Shown: in pieces, positions 33,557 to 44,173 of the stretch
How the letters are laid out: each line of letters opens with the position of its first letter
Numbering within the stretch: position 1 is the first letter of the stretch
Assembly (NCBI GenBank): GCA_030686995.1
Contig: CM060702.1
Location: 68,140,440 to 68,204,439 of the forward strand
From: Artemisia argyi
Taxonomy: Eukaryota > Streptophyta > Magnoliopsida > Asterales > Asteraceae
DNA: 64,000 nt
Reading direction: 5' to 3'
Translations under genes and position numbers: made by a program
Notes under the pieces: generated by a model
The model's database searches: none
Told to the model about the DNA's origin: nothing
The model's input: only the letters and a program-made list of their open reading frames with translations

Positions 33557-34322
33557 GATATCAGGTAGTTAGCCCAGTTTTGCGTCTTAACAAATTACAT
33601 ATCACAAACTTACTAATTGGTTGGGAAAAAAAATGACCCAAATACTAACATACACAAACGGCAAGAATATTAGCAGCCATTTTAATAACAAAGAAACTCA
33701 ACTAACCCTTAGAAGCAACAAAGTAGACAAAAAGCACAATTTTTATGGCATATCGAAACACAAAGATAGTGAAGTAACATAAAAACAAACAAAATCCAGA
33801 AACTTTAACACACCAGTTTATATAATTAGCAGAAAACACAAAATTAACTAACCCTAATTAAGACCATTCAACAACAGAAACTGCAACCAAACAAAACCCC
33901 TATCACAAAATTAGCTAACCCTAATTAAGACCATTCACAAAACAAAATTAGCTAACCCTAACAATCGTAACACCCCTATCACAAAACAATCGAATTAAAT
34001 TTGCAACAGAAAAGATAGATCGTAACCGTATGAATCGAGGTAAATCGATTTGTTAGCATGGATCTGATAATTTCTAATCATACCTCCAAAATCAAACCGT
34101 ATATGTGTGTGTACTGGAAGTATGTTCTGGAAGAGTCTGCGTATTGATAAGGTTTGGCCAAACTTGGGCCATTATACACGCGAAGCAAAAAAAATAGGCC
34201 AATAAGAGGCATAATGGACCAAGAGAGTGTGGTGGGCTTTTGGCGGGAACTCGTACTGTAGATCTACAGTGTAAAACGGGGTCGTTTTCATCCAGTTTTA
34301 TATAAACTGATAATAGTAATTA

Positions 34323-34359
34323 CTAGAAGGGTACCCGCGTAATGCGGCGGCGGGTACCC
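34323..34359 (-). mobile_element. Helitron 3' terminus, CTAG plus 10-bp hairpin
   Basis: The sequence is ctag at 34323-34326, then two bases, then the perfect stem gggtacccgc (34329-34338) / gcgggtaccc (34350-34359) around an 11-base loop. Read on the minus strand this is hairpin-TT-CTAG|T, the textbook Helitron 3' end. It lies 10 bp from the right end of the preceding Helitron-like element, so the two elements inserted side by side. Its body runs to the right; the TC end was not located. Confidence 0.65.
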
Positions 34360-34773
34360 AATGACTATTTTTATGGCGAACAAATATTTTTCATGTGACT
34401 TTTTAAGCACAGTAAGCCGACCACCATTTTATTTTTTTATTTTTTTAACAATTACATAATAATTCAAATACATTTTAAACATTACAAATAAAACTTCAAA
34501 TAAAATGACTAAACTACTGATCCATCATCACATTTATCATACCAACCCATGTATATTTGGATAAGCCCATTAATGGTCAAGATTTTCGAATAGTCCAACT
34601 AATAATCTATCAACACATTTACTACATGATGATGATGGATTAAACGGGCCGTTACAACTCACAAGTAAATGGGTTTTATGAATATTAAAGTTGGCACAAT
34701 TAAAGACATTTAATTTACATTTGAAGGTTTGACTTGTTAATTTCAATTTTCTAATAAAAAAATGTTTTTGGTC

Positions 34774-35404
34774 TTAAAAAATTTTAAGATTTCTAAATAT
34801 AGATGTCCTAAATAAATTATAAGATAGTATAGATAAATTGTTACCATAACCATATGAGCGAGACATATTACATCCAGTTGAAGAAGCATTATTCCTACGA
34901 TTCTGATTACAATTCCTTCTAGCACGTTGTTGATCTTGAGAATCCCCTTCACGCAAAATACGACATCCTTCACCATATGTACAATGACCACGTTGAAAGT
35001 TCGTGCAAGCCGGAATATTCAAACCAAGGTTGGAACGAGAGGTGTGTTATTGTTGTTCGCTGCAACGAGAACGGTAGGAGAAGAAGAAGTGTCCTGAAAA
35101 GAGGAGTTTGAGTCATCATCGTTATTATTAAGAACACTCTCTTCGAGCAAAACCGGTGTAGTGTCAAAATCGGGTAACTTTTCCCGATAGCAAATAATTC
35201 GAGCAATGTGACCAAACTTCTTACCTAAACCATTGATAGCATATGTCACCAAATTTGAGTCCTTTACGGGTGACACAAGATAAGCTAAGCGATCAGCCTT
35301 GCTTTTGATTGCTTAAAAGTAGTTAGAGGTCGAGAGATTACCAATATGCATGTTTTGAAGCTCATTGTCGTGTTGAATTACTCGTGCATCCTTGTTGTCA
35401 TGAA
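34774..35404 (-). pseudogene. Copia gag (UBN2-type) relic with CCCH-like finger
   Basis: On the minus strand the text reads HDNKDARVIQHDNELQNM, LSTSNYF, a stop (TAA), AIKSKADRLAYL, VSPVKDSNLVTYAINGL, IICYREKLPDFDTT, LLEESVLN, then CTNFQRGHCTYGEGCR. These follow the order of Copia gag of the UBN2 class ending in a zinc finger. The usual His after GCRFx is replaced (GCRILR), and there is at least one stop and one frame change (near 35020). It is a broken fragment inside a region delimited by Helitron ends, so it may have been carried there. Confidence 0.75.
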
Positions 35405-35600
35405 CTCACGATGGTTGCATTCGGCTAGAGAATCATATCCACAAGTTTTTCAGAAATTAATACACCCACATAAGAATAAGCGAGTCACGTGTACTGTGTT
35501 GAAGTTTTGATCGGCAGCAGTATAGTACAGCAGTATAGTACTATAGTAGTACTCGTGGACGTTGCAACAGTAGGATCATCTAGGTGATGTTGTACATTAT

Positions 35601-36031
35601 ATGTTTTGCAATTTTAGTACTACCTTCCACGGCCATTACAAGTGTGGAGTTTGCAATTTTGCATCTTTGGAGGAATATATATTCAAATGCCCCGAATACA
35701 TAATAAAAAAGTTGTTTTGTGAAGGTGTTTCAGAATATGGGTCGTATTGGGATCATGTGTTAGGGTTTTGGTTTAGGAAGAGGAAACTGGAGTAGTTGAA
35801 AAGATTGTGAATTTTTGTAGTTTTGAAAATTTGAAAAACTTGGAAGTTAACAAGATCGGCATTCAAAAGTTTGGCTCTAAAGGTGAGTTAGAGAACCGAC
35901 AGTTCTTTCGTAAGGGTGAAGTTGGAGATTGGGAAAATCACTTGACCGAATAGATGAGAGATCGAATTGATCGAATCACTGAAGACAAGTTCAAGAACTC
36001 AGGTTTGACAATTGGTGCAGTGCCTAAATAA
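35601..36031 (+). pseudogene. Cytosolic sulfotransferase pseudogene (C-terminal half)
   Basis: The first frame reads LFCEGVSEYGSYWDHVLGFW and stops at 35793. The continuation in another frame reads GVVEKIVNFCSFENLKNLEV, then FFRKGEVGDWENHLTE, a TAG, then RIDRITEDKFKNSGL, ending in TAA at 36029. In plant sulfotransferases (flavonol/brassinosteroid/desulfoglucosinolate SOTs) these are the segment before the dimer helix and the C-terminal PAPS-binding RKGxxGDWK loop. About 50 residues between the two parts and the whole N-terminal half are missing; there are two stops. Active enzymes move sulfate from PAPS to a hydroxyl; this copy cannot. It may be cargo of the Helitron ending at 34323. Confidence 0.85.
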
Positions 36032-36547
36032 TATTGAATCAGTGGTTTAAAGATCAAATGAACTCAATTGACTTCCGTCAGTTCGATAGTAAAATCTACT
36101 TATTGTGTCGAATAAGACAATACGCCATGGACGTATAGTCCCATTATATAAGTGTGTTATCAAATTGGGTTGTGTTACTTTTGATTTTTGGAAAGTGAAA
36201 AAGCGTAGCAAAATAGCAGATAATTAAAGGTGGTAACCAAAAAAGCAAAAAGTTATTCATGTCCATATCGCCCAGTTACAAATATCATATTTACAAGAGC
36301 CATTAGCCCAATAAGTCGAGTTAAACTAAAGTACCCGTATTTTAGTTTAGTTTGAAAAGGAAAATGTCAAACATATTTATTGTTGAGGAAAATTCAAACG
36401 CATACCCTTTTTTGGTGTATACCAATAGACTAATCCTCACCTTCCATTTTTTTTGATCTAATGGCATAGATTAATCTAATATTTAATCACTTAAAACTAA
36501 TTTACCCCACCTATATAAAGTTCTATTTTATTTATTTTTTCCCATTC

Positions 36548-36550
<3 letters not shown>
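36032..36550. other. Intergenic, contains a dispersed repeat
   Basis: The segment accaatagactaatcctcacc...gatctaatggc (36420-36470) resembles 41205-41270 in the fold-back at 41183. No ORF is supported. Confidence 0.5.

Positions 36551-36587
<37 letters not shown>
36551..36587. repeat. 37-base T run
   Basis: Pure T tract on the plus strand, just before a CT-rich leader-like segment with many atcatc words (36590-36780). Confidence 0.95.
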
Positions 36588-37084
36588 CACACACAAACTG
36601 TGTGTTTTCTCCCAATCGGCTTCCCTCCATAATCTGTTACCTTTTCCCTCCATAATTAGTTACCACCGCAACACCACTGCTACAGCATCGTTCCGATCAT
36701 CATCACCATCACTATTCCAGTCACCATTCCGATCATCATCTCATAATCACCTCCCGATCATTATCATTCTTTTTTATATCTTCTTTTGATTTGAATGAAC
36801 CGTTTTTTTCCAGAAGCTGATTTGATGGATATTGTTGCTGTTGATAGTATTGTTGAATCGTTTGTTATTTATGTGGATCAAGTTGTTTAACACTCCTTGT
36901 GATCAAGTTGCACACCAAGTGTTTGATAAAATGTGTGAGTGAAAAATATTTGATAATTTTGTTATCTGCTTTTGTAATTTTGCTTATTAATTAAGTTATT
37001 AGTTGAATTTATGTTTTTAACTGCATTTGAATGCTGTTTTTGTTTCTAATTTTGGTTTTGAATCTACTCTGTATCATATGTTTA

Positions 37085-37743
37085 GTATCACCAGTGATAT
37101 TTGAAGTTGATGATTATAAGCTGGTTTAGTATCACCAGTGATATACATTTAGTATTACCAATGATAGTTGTTAGTCTGTTTATTTATAAGTTGTTTATGT
37201 TAAGATGTTTAATTTTCTTATATAATATTTTTGACATTTTGATGAGGATGAAAATATAAGTTTGTGGGGATAAGCTGTGAGTATAAGTTACTGATAAGTT
37301 ATTAAATATAGTGTAATATTGCTTATTATTTATTAATTAAGGTGTAGCTTACAGTGTTTTGAAGTCTTTTCTGTGGTGCTCTATTTAAATGCTTGCACGG
37401 CTACCAAAAAAGCTTATGGAGTTCTTGGCATTTTTCGTGTTGTTTCTAAGTTTAATGCTGAGTATGTAATGAAGATCATTATTAGATTTTACACCAAGGT
37501 ATTAATTATGTACTTTTTATATACAAGATGGTTTTTGTGCCTTTTACTGTAATAGACAAATACAATAAATGGTTTTACTGATGGTATATGTGTAGTATCA
37601 CTAGTGATATGTTTGATATATGTGTAGTATCACCAATGATATATTTGATATATGTGTAGTATCACCAGTGATATGTTTGATATATGTGTAGTATCACCAG
37701 TGATATGCTTGATATATGTGTAGTATCACCAATGATATGTTTG
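37085..37743 (+). repeat. Repeats of agtatcaccagtgatat, partly in tandem at about 31 bp
   Basis: Eight copies: near 37085, 37127 and 37149, then five in tandem from 37592 to 37740 spaced 30-36 bp with the linker gtttgatatatgtgt. Each core, atcac(c/t)a(g/a)tgat, is close to a palindrome. The same core reappears at 38646-38809 and, as single copies, near 38230-38290 and 39440-39540. Confidence 0.85.
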
Positions 37744-37805
37744 ATAATTTGTTCCTTATTGTTGAAATTACTGATAAGCTGTCTATGATACTGGACTTCT
37801 TTTGT

Positions 37806-37985
37806 AGACAACCTTAGAGAGCTAAAAGACATAAGAATGACCGTATTAAGGGTAGACGCGAGAAAGCTATTAAGAAAAGTAAGAACCAAAAGAAGGGTTG
37901 TAATATTTGTAGTTTAATTGATCATAATAGACATACTTGTCCAAACAATGGAAAAGTTTCAAATGTCAATGGGGCGGCGGCGTAG
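37806..37985 (+). pseudogene. FAR1/FRS-like zinc-knuckle C-terminal fragment
   Basis: The frame reads RQP, a stop TAG, RAKRHKNDRIKGRREKAIKK, then GCNICSLIDHNRHTCPNN and ends in TAG at 37983. CX2CX4HX4C is a CCHC knuckle. A basic 'RAKR....REKA' stretch followed by such a knuckle is what the C-terminus of FAR1-related (MULE-derived) proteins looks like. The region before it (37330-37500) may hold another exon. It cannot be told whether this is a host FRS gene relic or a MULE transposase remnant. Confidence 0.5.
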
Positions 37986-38567
37986 TTGAAAGTGGAGGCG
38001 GTTTCTCAGTCACTGCAATTGAAGTATTAGTTTGTTGATTGATTGATTTTTTTTACTGGATTGTTAGGTTTATTTAATAGCATTGCTAATTTTATCCTGG
38101 ACTTGTATATCATTTGTGATATTATTATTTTATTTATTTATTTATTTTTTCTGAATTGTTAGGTTTACTCAATAGCACTAATAAAATAAAGCTTAACAAG
38201 TAAACAAAAAAAAACCTATAAAATATACAAAATTTCACAAGTGATAATACACATATACAGTTCAACTTCAAATATCACTGGTGATACTACAGGTATGACA
38301 CTTTTCACTTTTCATATTACCATATTAAACTAAATACTACTCAAAACTTTATCAAACAAATATTCACAAATCAAGATGGATTAAACAATTGCTCACTATC
38401 GCCCATTTCTGTGAGTTTGAATCTCTTGTGACAAATAACATGATTCAGTCAAACTAAACACCTACTATTGACTTCCAACTTGTCAACTATACACATTTAT
38501 TTATAATCGTATAGATTAAAACATAACAACGCAACTGTTTTCATTAACTTATTTTATTTAGTTTTGT

Positions 38568-38650
38568 TCTTCAACAATCGTCCTCTTCATTGGTTCATCA
38601 ACAAACACCTTCATTTTATTTTCAGATGCTTTCGGAGGAACTTTTGATAT
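38568..38650 (-). pseudogene. Terminal coding piece of an unknown gene, VISKVPP...
   Basis: On the minus strand the frame reads VISKVPPKASENKMKVFVDE and then PMKRTIVEEQN with a TAA at 38568-38570. A similar phrase, LVISQVPPSPQLIQQIEES followed by TGA, is readable on the same strand at about 38810-38885. The array of palindromic repeats lies between the two. The gene is not recognised; it may continue to the ATG exon at 39676-39753. Confidence 0.35.
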
Positions 38651-38809
38651 CACATGTGATCACATATCACATGTGATCACATATCACATGTGATATCACA
38701 GGTGATACCACCTGTGATATCACAGGTGATATCAAGTGATATCACAGGTGATATCACTAGTGATATCAAGTGATATGACAGGTGATATCACTGGTGATAT
38801 CACATGTGT
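38646..38809. repeat. Dense array of palindromic gtgatatcac words
   Basis: Within 164 bases about sixteen half-words atcac or gtgat alternate as atcacatgtgat, atcacaggtgat, atcactagtgat and atcactggtgat, joined by shared atatc. Many joined cores are perfect palindromes (gtgatatcac, atcacatgtgat). The period is 10-12 bases with no fixed phase, unlike a simple satellite. Confidence 0.9.
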
Positions 38810-39675
38810 GTCAGCTTTCTTCTATTTGTTGAATCAATTGTGGTGATGGAGGAACTTGTGATATCACAAGTGTTTGAGCTTCTTCAATTTGGTTGTGGAG
38901 ATGTTGTGCTTTCTTCAACGACAATTGCACTTGTTGTTGATTCTTTTCGTTTGATGAGGCTGTTTTTTGCACATGTCTCATTCAAATCTGCATCAAAATA
39001 TTTTCATAATTTTTTTTAGTGTACGAATAGTTCATTTGTTTTCAGTATTATATGTCAAACAAATAACTATTTGTTATCACAATAGATATTCTACCAATCA
39101 ACAATAATTTAACTTTTATATCACATGTAATACATTACGAGTCAATATTATTTTCAAATATCGCGGTAAAACCTTTTGAAACATGCACAATCATTAAACA
39201 TACAAATCCAGCACAAATCAAACAAAAGCACTACAACATATCTTTTGTTATGTTAAACCTAACTTTTAATCTCTCATATTATCACATAAATCATCACAAC
39301 ATCACAAATTATCGAAAATTAACTAGTAAAACACACTAATAATGATTCTATAACAGTAAAAACTAAAGTATTCATTGTTTTAGATGACGATTGTTTCATT
39401 TTCTTTGTGCTTTATGTGATTTGCACGGTTAAGTCAAATACAAATATCACTAGTAATAATACACATATATTGTTCAACTTCAAGTATCACTGGTGATACA
39501 CACGTATACAGTTCAACTTCAAATATCACTGGTGATACTTTTCAGTCACACATTTCATCAAACACTTGGTGTGCCTCCATGTATACAAAGTTTTTTACTC
39601 ATAAACTCAACCAAATGTAAACACTAAAAAACACAACCAATAAAACAACTAAATAATTAGTCAGAAGCATCATAC

Positions 39676-39753
39676 TTTCATCCCGAGATTCAGTAGGTTC
39701 ATTTTTAACTCGTTTTTTTGTAGATCTGCTTGTGCACTCGATGATTCTTCCAT
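39676..39753 (-). pseudogene. Possible first exon of the unknown minus-strand gene
   Basis: ATG at 39751-39753 opens 26 codons, MEESSSAQADLQKNELKMNL and LNLGMK, before a donor-like gtatg. Upstream lies leader-like sequence with gagaga/ctctct words. It would be the start of the gene whose end is at 38568. This is an inference from codon quality only. Confidence 0.3.
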
Positions 39754-39957
39754 TTTTGTATTTTATTGATGATTTGAACGGTTAAAAAGTGGTTATTTTT
39801 GATTTGTTATGGTGGTTTTTGATGATGGTTAGAGAGAGAAAGTTGGCTTTTTATGATATCTGATGTATGTAAAGTGAGAGGTAGGGGGTGGGGTTGGTGG
39901 GGTAAGTTTGGTGAGTTGGCAAAAATGGTCCCTCCGGGCTTTTTATGTTTTTTTAAA

Positions 39958-41153
39958 CTAGACGAGTACCCGTGCATAGCAACGGAAATTCCTAGCGACA
40001 GATAATTAACGATATGCGATATTGTCGTAAGTGTTTCGTATAACGTGAAAATATCAAAATATAATTGCAGACGGTCGTAACATGCATTCTACTCAAACAA
40101 AAATTCTTAAGATATATCTTATTCAACTTCCATTTTAATGTTTACAGTTTTCACTTTTCACTAAGTTTTTTCCCTTTATAGATAAGTATATCTATACTAT
40201 CTATAATGGAAAAATGGTCAAAAGTGAAATGTTAAGTTTTCAACAATGGTCAAATGAGAGAGAAAGTGAAATGTAATTAATACTCTTATTAAAACACCCC
40301 AAATACTTAAAAGTACAATTATTTATCCACATTGTACAACCAAATTAAAGCATATCTAACAAATTAAATACAACCAATCAAACAAAAATCAGGTTGACCC
40401 GGGACGCTTCAAACCCGACGGGTTGACCCAGTTTAATTTGACCCGGTTTAACTCGACCCGTTTTTCGACCGGAACGGTTCAACCGGTTGAACCAACCGGG
40501 TCGAAGCGGGTTTCAAAACATTATCCATTACTTAAAAAAGTACAATGATTTTTTCACATTGTACAACCAATTAAAAACATATCTACAAAATTAAATACAA
40601 CCAATTAAAACACAAACCGTGTTGACCCGGGACGCTTCAAACCCGGCGGGTTGACCCAGTTTAATTTGACCCATTTTTGACCCAACCTAGCAAGCTGACC
40701 CGGTTTAAATCGACCAATTTTTCGACCGGAACGGTTCAACCGATTGAACCACCCGGGTCGAACCAGGTTTCAAAACATTATCCATTACTTAAACGTACAA
40801 TGATTTATTCACATTGTACAACCAATTAAAACATATCTACCAAATTAAATACAACCAATTAAAACACAAACCGGGTTGACCCGGGACGCTTCAAACCCGG
40901 CGGGTTGACCCAGTTTAATTTGATCCGTTTTCGACCAAACCTAGCAAGTTGACCCGGTTTAAATCGACCCTTTTTTTGACCGGAATGGTTCAACCGGTTG
41001 AACCAACCTGGTCGAACCGGGTTTCAAAACATTATGTTTAATTCCCAAATCTTCAAACTTTTATTATTTTTCGTTTATAACCTATAACTTTTTTTTATCA
41101 ATAAACTATTTGTCGCTATAAAATCCCGTTGCTATGCACGGGTACTCGTCTAG
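39958..41153. mobile_element. 1.2 kb element with perfect 28-bp inverted repeat and CTAG at both ends
   Basis: The left end ctagacgagtacccgtgcat continues as agcaacgg (39958-39985), and its exact reverse complement occupies 41126-41153. The flanking bases are A on the left and T on the right, as in an AT target. Each end read outward is a short stem (cccgt/acggg) followed by about 7 bases and CTAG, the layout of a Helitron 3' terminus, here present twice facing outward. The inside is mostly a three-fold tandem repeat. No ORF is present. Confidence 0.65.
40308..41034 (+). repeat. Three tandem units of about 224-257 bp
   Basis: Units start near 40308, 40532 and 40789, each with cttaaa..gtacaat. 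Each contains cacattgtacaaccaa, attaaatacaaccaatt, ttgacccgggacgcttcaaa, gggttgacccagtttaattt, accggaa(c/t)ggttcaaccg and gggtttcaaaacattat. The first unit lacks a 30-base 'cctagcaag' segment found in the other two. Confidence 0.9.
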
Positions 41154-41182
41154 TAGATATAAAATGAGTAAAGATCATTTGA

Positions 41183-41847
41183 GGACCAAACTTTTTTTAC
41201 ATACCAATGGACTAATCTCCACCCTCCATCTTCTCTCCATCTTTATTTGATCTAATGGATGAGATTAATCCCAACAATTTAAAAAACCCACTTTCATCCT
41301 TTTTTTTCAAATATTAATATCTTTCAAACCGTTAATCGTTAAGCGAAAAAAAATATACCGTTACGACGAGCATTTAATTATCTTTCTATAGATAGGCTAA
41401 TTAATATATTTTCGACAATCTTTTTTTCGTTTTTTTTACGTTTTTTTTCGTGGCCGAAAAAATCATATATGATATTACATATAATATCATATATGATATT
41501 ACATATCATATATGATATGTAATATCATATATGATATGATATGTAATATCATATATGATTTTACATATCATATATGATTTTTTTTTCCGGCCACGAAAAA
41601 AAAACGTGAAATAAACGATTTTTTTTTTCTTTTTTCGAAAGTATATCAAAGTGCCCGTCTATAGAAAGATAATTAAATGCCCGTCGCGATGGTGTAATTA
41701 TTTTCGCTTAACGATTAACGGTTTAAGAGATATTTAAATTATAAAAAATGGGTGAAATAATAAAATGCTTTTAATCTCAACCATTCATTTCCTTTTTAAA
41801 TGGATGGTGGGGATGAGTCCCTTTGTATGTGAGGAATGTTTGGTTTG
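41183..41847. mobile_element. Long fold-back (palindromic) element, about 665 bp
   Basis: The left and right halves are complementary through the whole length: accgttaatcgttaagcg pairs with cgcttaacgattaacggt, catttaattatctttctata with tatagaaagataattaaatg, and cgtggccg with cggccacg. The centre (41462-41580) is a run of catatatgat/atcatatatg palindromes. The outer ends (gaccaaac / gtttggtt) are more diverged. No coding frame. Such fold-backs are MITE-like and their transcripts form long hairpins. Confidence 0.8.
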
Positions 41848-42403
41848 TAGAATAACTCGACTCATATAAAATTTGATTCGGTTATATCATACAATTTATT
41901 TTGAAAAAAATAGGCTACAAAGTTACATTAGATCATATTCATTGGTAGAACCGTATATATATAGACCAATAACATCGCTATATGGCTCTAGTCACATGAT
42001 CATGTCGATAAACATAAGATGATCAAACATCTTTGCTTTGATCACGTATCTTCATTGTCTAATTGTCTAGAAATGCTTCTTTAGTACTATAAATAACATA
42101 ATATATGAAGTTGCGAGAAGGAGGAAAAGGATCATGGGTTAGAGAATTTTAGAGGGTAAATTTTAAAATTGGAAAATGAAATTTATTCAAACGTACGATG
42201 CTCCAAAGTCCAAACCCACCTTCACCCCAAACCATGGCTACACGCAGCCAAAAACCAGTAAACGTCACCCCATCCGGCTCCACCTGTCACTCACCATCTC
42301 ATCAAAAAGCTCAAAAACCTCCTCACACTTCCCATACAACCCATACCCAGTAATCATGGCACTCCAACTCACTAATCATGGCTTTCGCCCCAAAACTTAG
42401 ATC

Positions 42404-42439
<36 letters not shown>

Positions 42440-44024
42440 GATGGTAGCTGTTTCGGTGGGGGTCTTGGTGGTCGTTGGGGGTAGGAACCTCGATGGTGGC
42501 TGTTTAGTTGGGGTGGGGTCTCGGTGGTGGCAACGACAGGGGCGGCGGCTGAGAGAAGGTAGGATTTTATGTGTGAATATTGAGAGAGAGAGAGAGTAGT
42601 GTACGATTGTGTAGGTTTTTTTTCAGCCTTTATTTTTGGTTTCTCAATACTTTCCAAAATCCAAAATCAAGTTTATAGTTCATTGTCCAGCGTATGATGA
42701 TGAATGTCCAGCTTATGATGATAAATACTTTCCAAAATTTGAGTTTCCGGCCAAAATTAGAGTTTCCAGCGAGTCATTTGTTCCTCCCTCAACAATAATT
42801 CAATGTTTGACCAAGTTTCAATATTTCACTTTCAAGATTGACCATTCACCTATTATATGTAGTTAAGATAAGTAGTTAAGATTGTGCATGAGTAAAGAAG
42901 AAATATTAGATGATCCAGTAGTAATAGAATTTAGATGATCACAGTTTGTATAGTTTGTACAGTGATCACAGTTTAGATGATCACAGATTAGAAACAAAAA
43001 CAATAAAGCACTCATGTGACAATGTGATCACAGTTTGTATAAAGCACTCATGGTAAAAAATACCTCATGCCGAAAACAATAAAGCAAATGAAATCATAGA
43101 TTAGAAAGAACCTCAAGATCATCATCACATTCTTTTGATTTGGCATTTCCATTTCTTGATGTTTATGTCGAAATTCAGTGGGTTTATATAGGCAAAACCC
43201 TAGTAGAAATTTGAACATCAAGGAAATCATTTTCCCGCCCCATTATGTTTGGCAAATACTTTCCAGTTTCGAAGAAAAAATTTGACAGACTTTTATTTGT
43301 GATTTCCATTAATTTCTTTCCATTGATATGCGATTTCCATTTGACAGACATTTATTTTGTTTGGTGCTTTTGATTGGCTACTTATTGTTTTTCATCAATA
43401 CTTCCCATTGATATGCAATTTCCATTAATTTCCGTCTGCCATTTATTGTTTTTCACAATTTCACTTTTTCACAAGGGTAAAATCGGGATTGACCAAAAGT
43501 TAAGTTTTTCACAATTCCACTTTGACCAAAAATGCATTATAAGTAGTTAAGATGAAGGCTTCTGATTGGTCCATTGGTATGTGAGTGTTTTTGAGTTTGT
43601 AAAATAAAACGCCTCATTTATTGTTATGTTTAACTTGTTAAGAAATGCACCTGGATTCCAAAAATAAAAAATAACCGTATATACAAATAGCTGTTTTCCG
43701 ACCAACTTAATATACAACCAATAATCCACGTCTTTTTTCCTTAGCTTTAGTCACTGAAGCTACGGATAGCAAATCCCGTTTTATAAATAGAGGTGTTAAA
43801 GTGGAATTGGTTAATCCTAAAACAATTTAAATAATTTTAACTCAATTTATAGGAGTTAAGTTTATTTTGTTTATTTTTTTCAAAGCAGCTCCAATAAAAA
43901 TTAACTTTCGTTTAGTGATATCATTAAACTATATTATTAAATGTAATAACGTAATGTAGTAACTAGTGGTTTGACTTTTAATTAATTAGTGTCATTGTTG
44001 TAGTAATAAAAGTAAGCAAACAAT
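41848..44024. other. Intergenic; A run, GA repeat, small local repeats
   Basis: Features are a 31-base A run at 42407-42437, (GA)n at 42582-42596, repeated gatgatcacagttt words at 42930-43030 and repeated cattgatatgc(g/a)atttcca words at 43315-43430. Short ORFs around 42176-42870 have no recognisable domain. Confidence 0.6.
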
Positions 44025-44032
44025 TTAGGAAA

Positions 44033-44164
44033 GGGAGGTGATTTGTACATCATTTTTTTTTGTCATTCACCACTAAATTATGCATAACGGTGTTGTATTG
44101 TATGCATCACTGGTGTAATTTAGTGGTGTATAACCAAAAATAAATGATGCACAAATCATTTTCC
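44033..44164. mobile_element. 132-bp fold-back MITE with 9-bp duplication tttaggaaa
   Basis: The arms gggaggtgatttgtacatc and, inverted, ggaaaatgatttgtgcatc align base for base from the very ends and continue as attt.tttttg and caccactaaatta. The 9 bases tttaggaaa flank both sides (44024-44032 and 44165-44173), suggesting a MULE-type MITE; an 8-bp reading, ttaggaaa, would suit hAT. Almost the whole element folds into one hairpin. Confidence 0.8.
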
Positions 44165-44173
44165 TTTAGGAAA

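Larger units (their letters stand above)
28425..34312 (-). mobile_element. Helitron-like element, about 5.9 kb, minus strand
   Basis: The left edge has a GC-rich imperfect hairpin with the core gcgcgttgcg (28436-28457), of 3'-terminus type. The right edge, read inverted, starts TCAGTTTATATAAAACTGGATG. The right 170 bases match the right edge of the element at 52697-59731 (shared: ttggcggga, actgtagat, ttttatataaact). Inside, minus-strand pieces with splice-like borders suggest a multi-exon gene or captured exons, for example 28537-28623 and around 29120-29400, but no Rep/helicase is present. The exact CTRR end is not clean, so the boundaries are provisional. Confidence 0.45.

Noticed and set aside
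38155..38580. Possible host gene in the palindrome-rich region on the plus strand
   Set aside because: Only the zinc-knuckle fragment reads well; no continuous frame or splice chain could be built.
37085..38809. CRISPR-like array reading of the evenly spaced repeats
   Set aside because: Eukaryotic context, repeats of 12-18 bases, and spacers that are themselves repeated, so this is tandem repetition.
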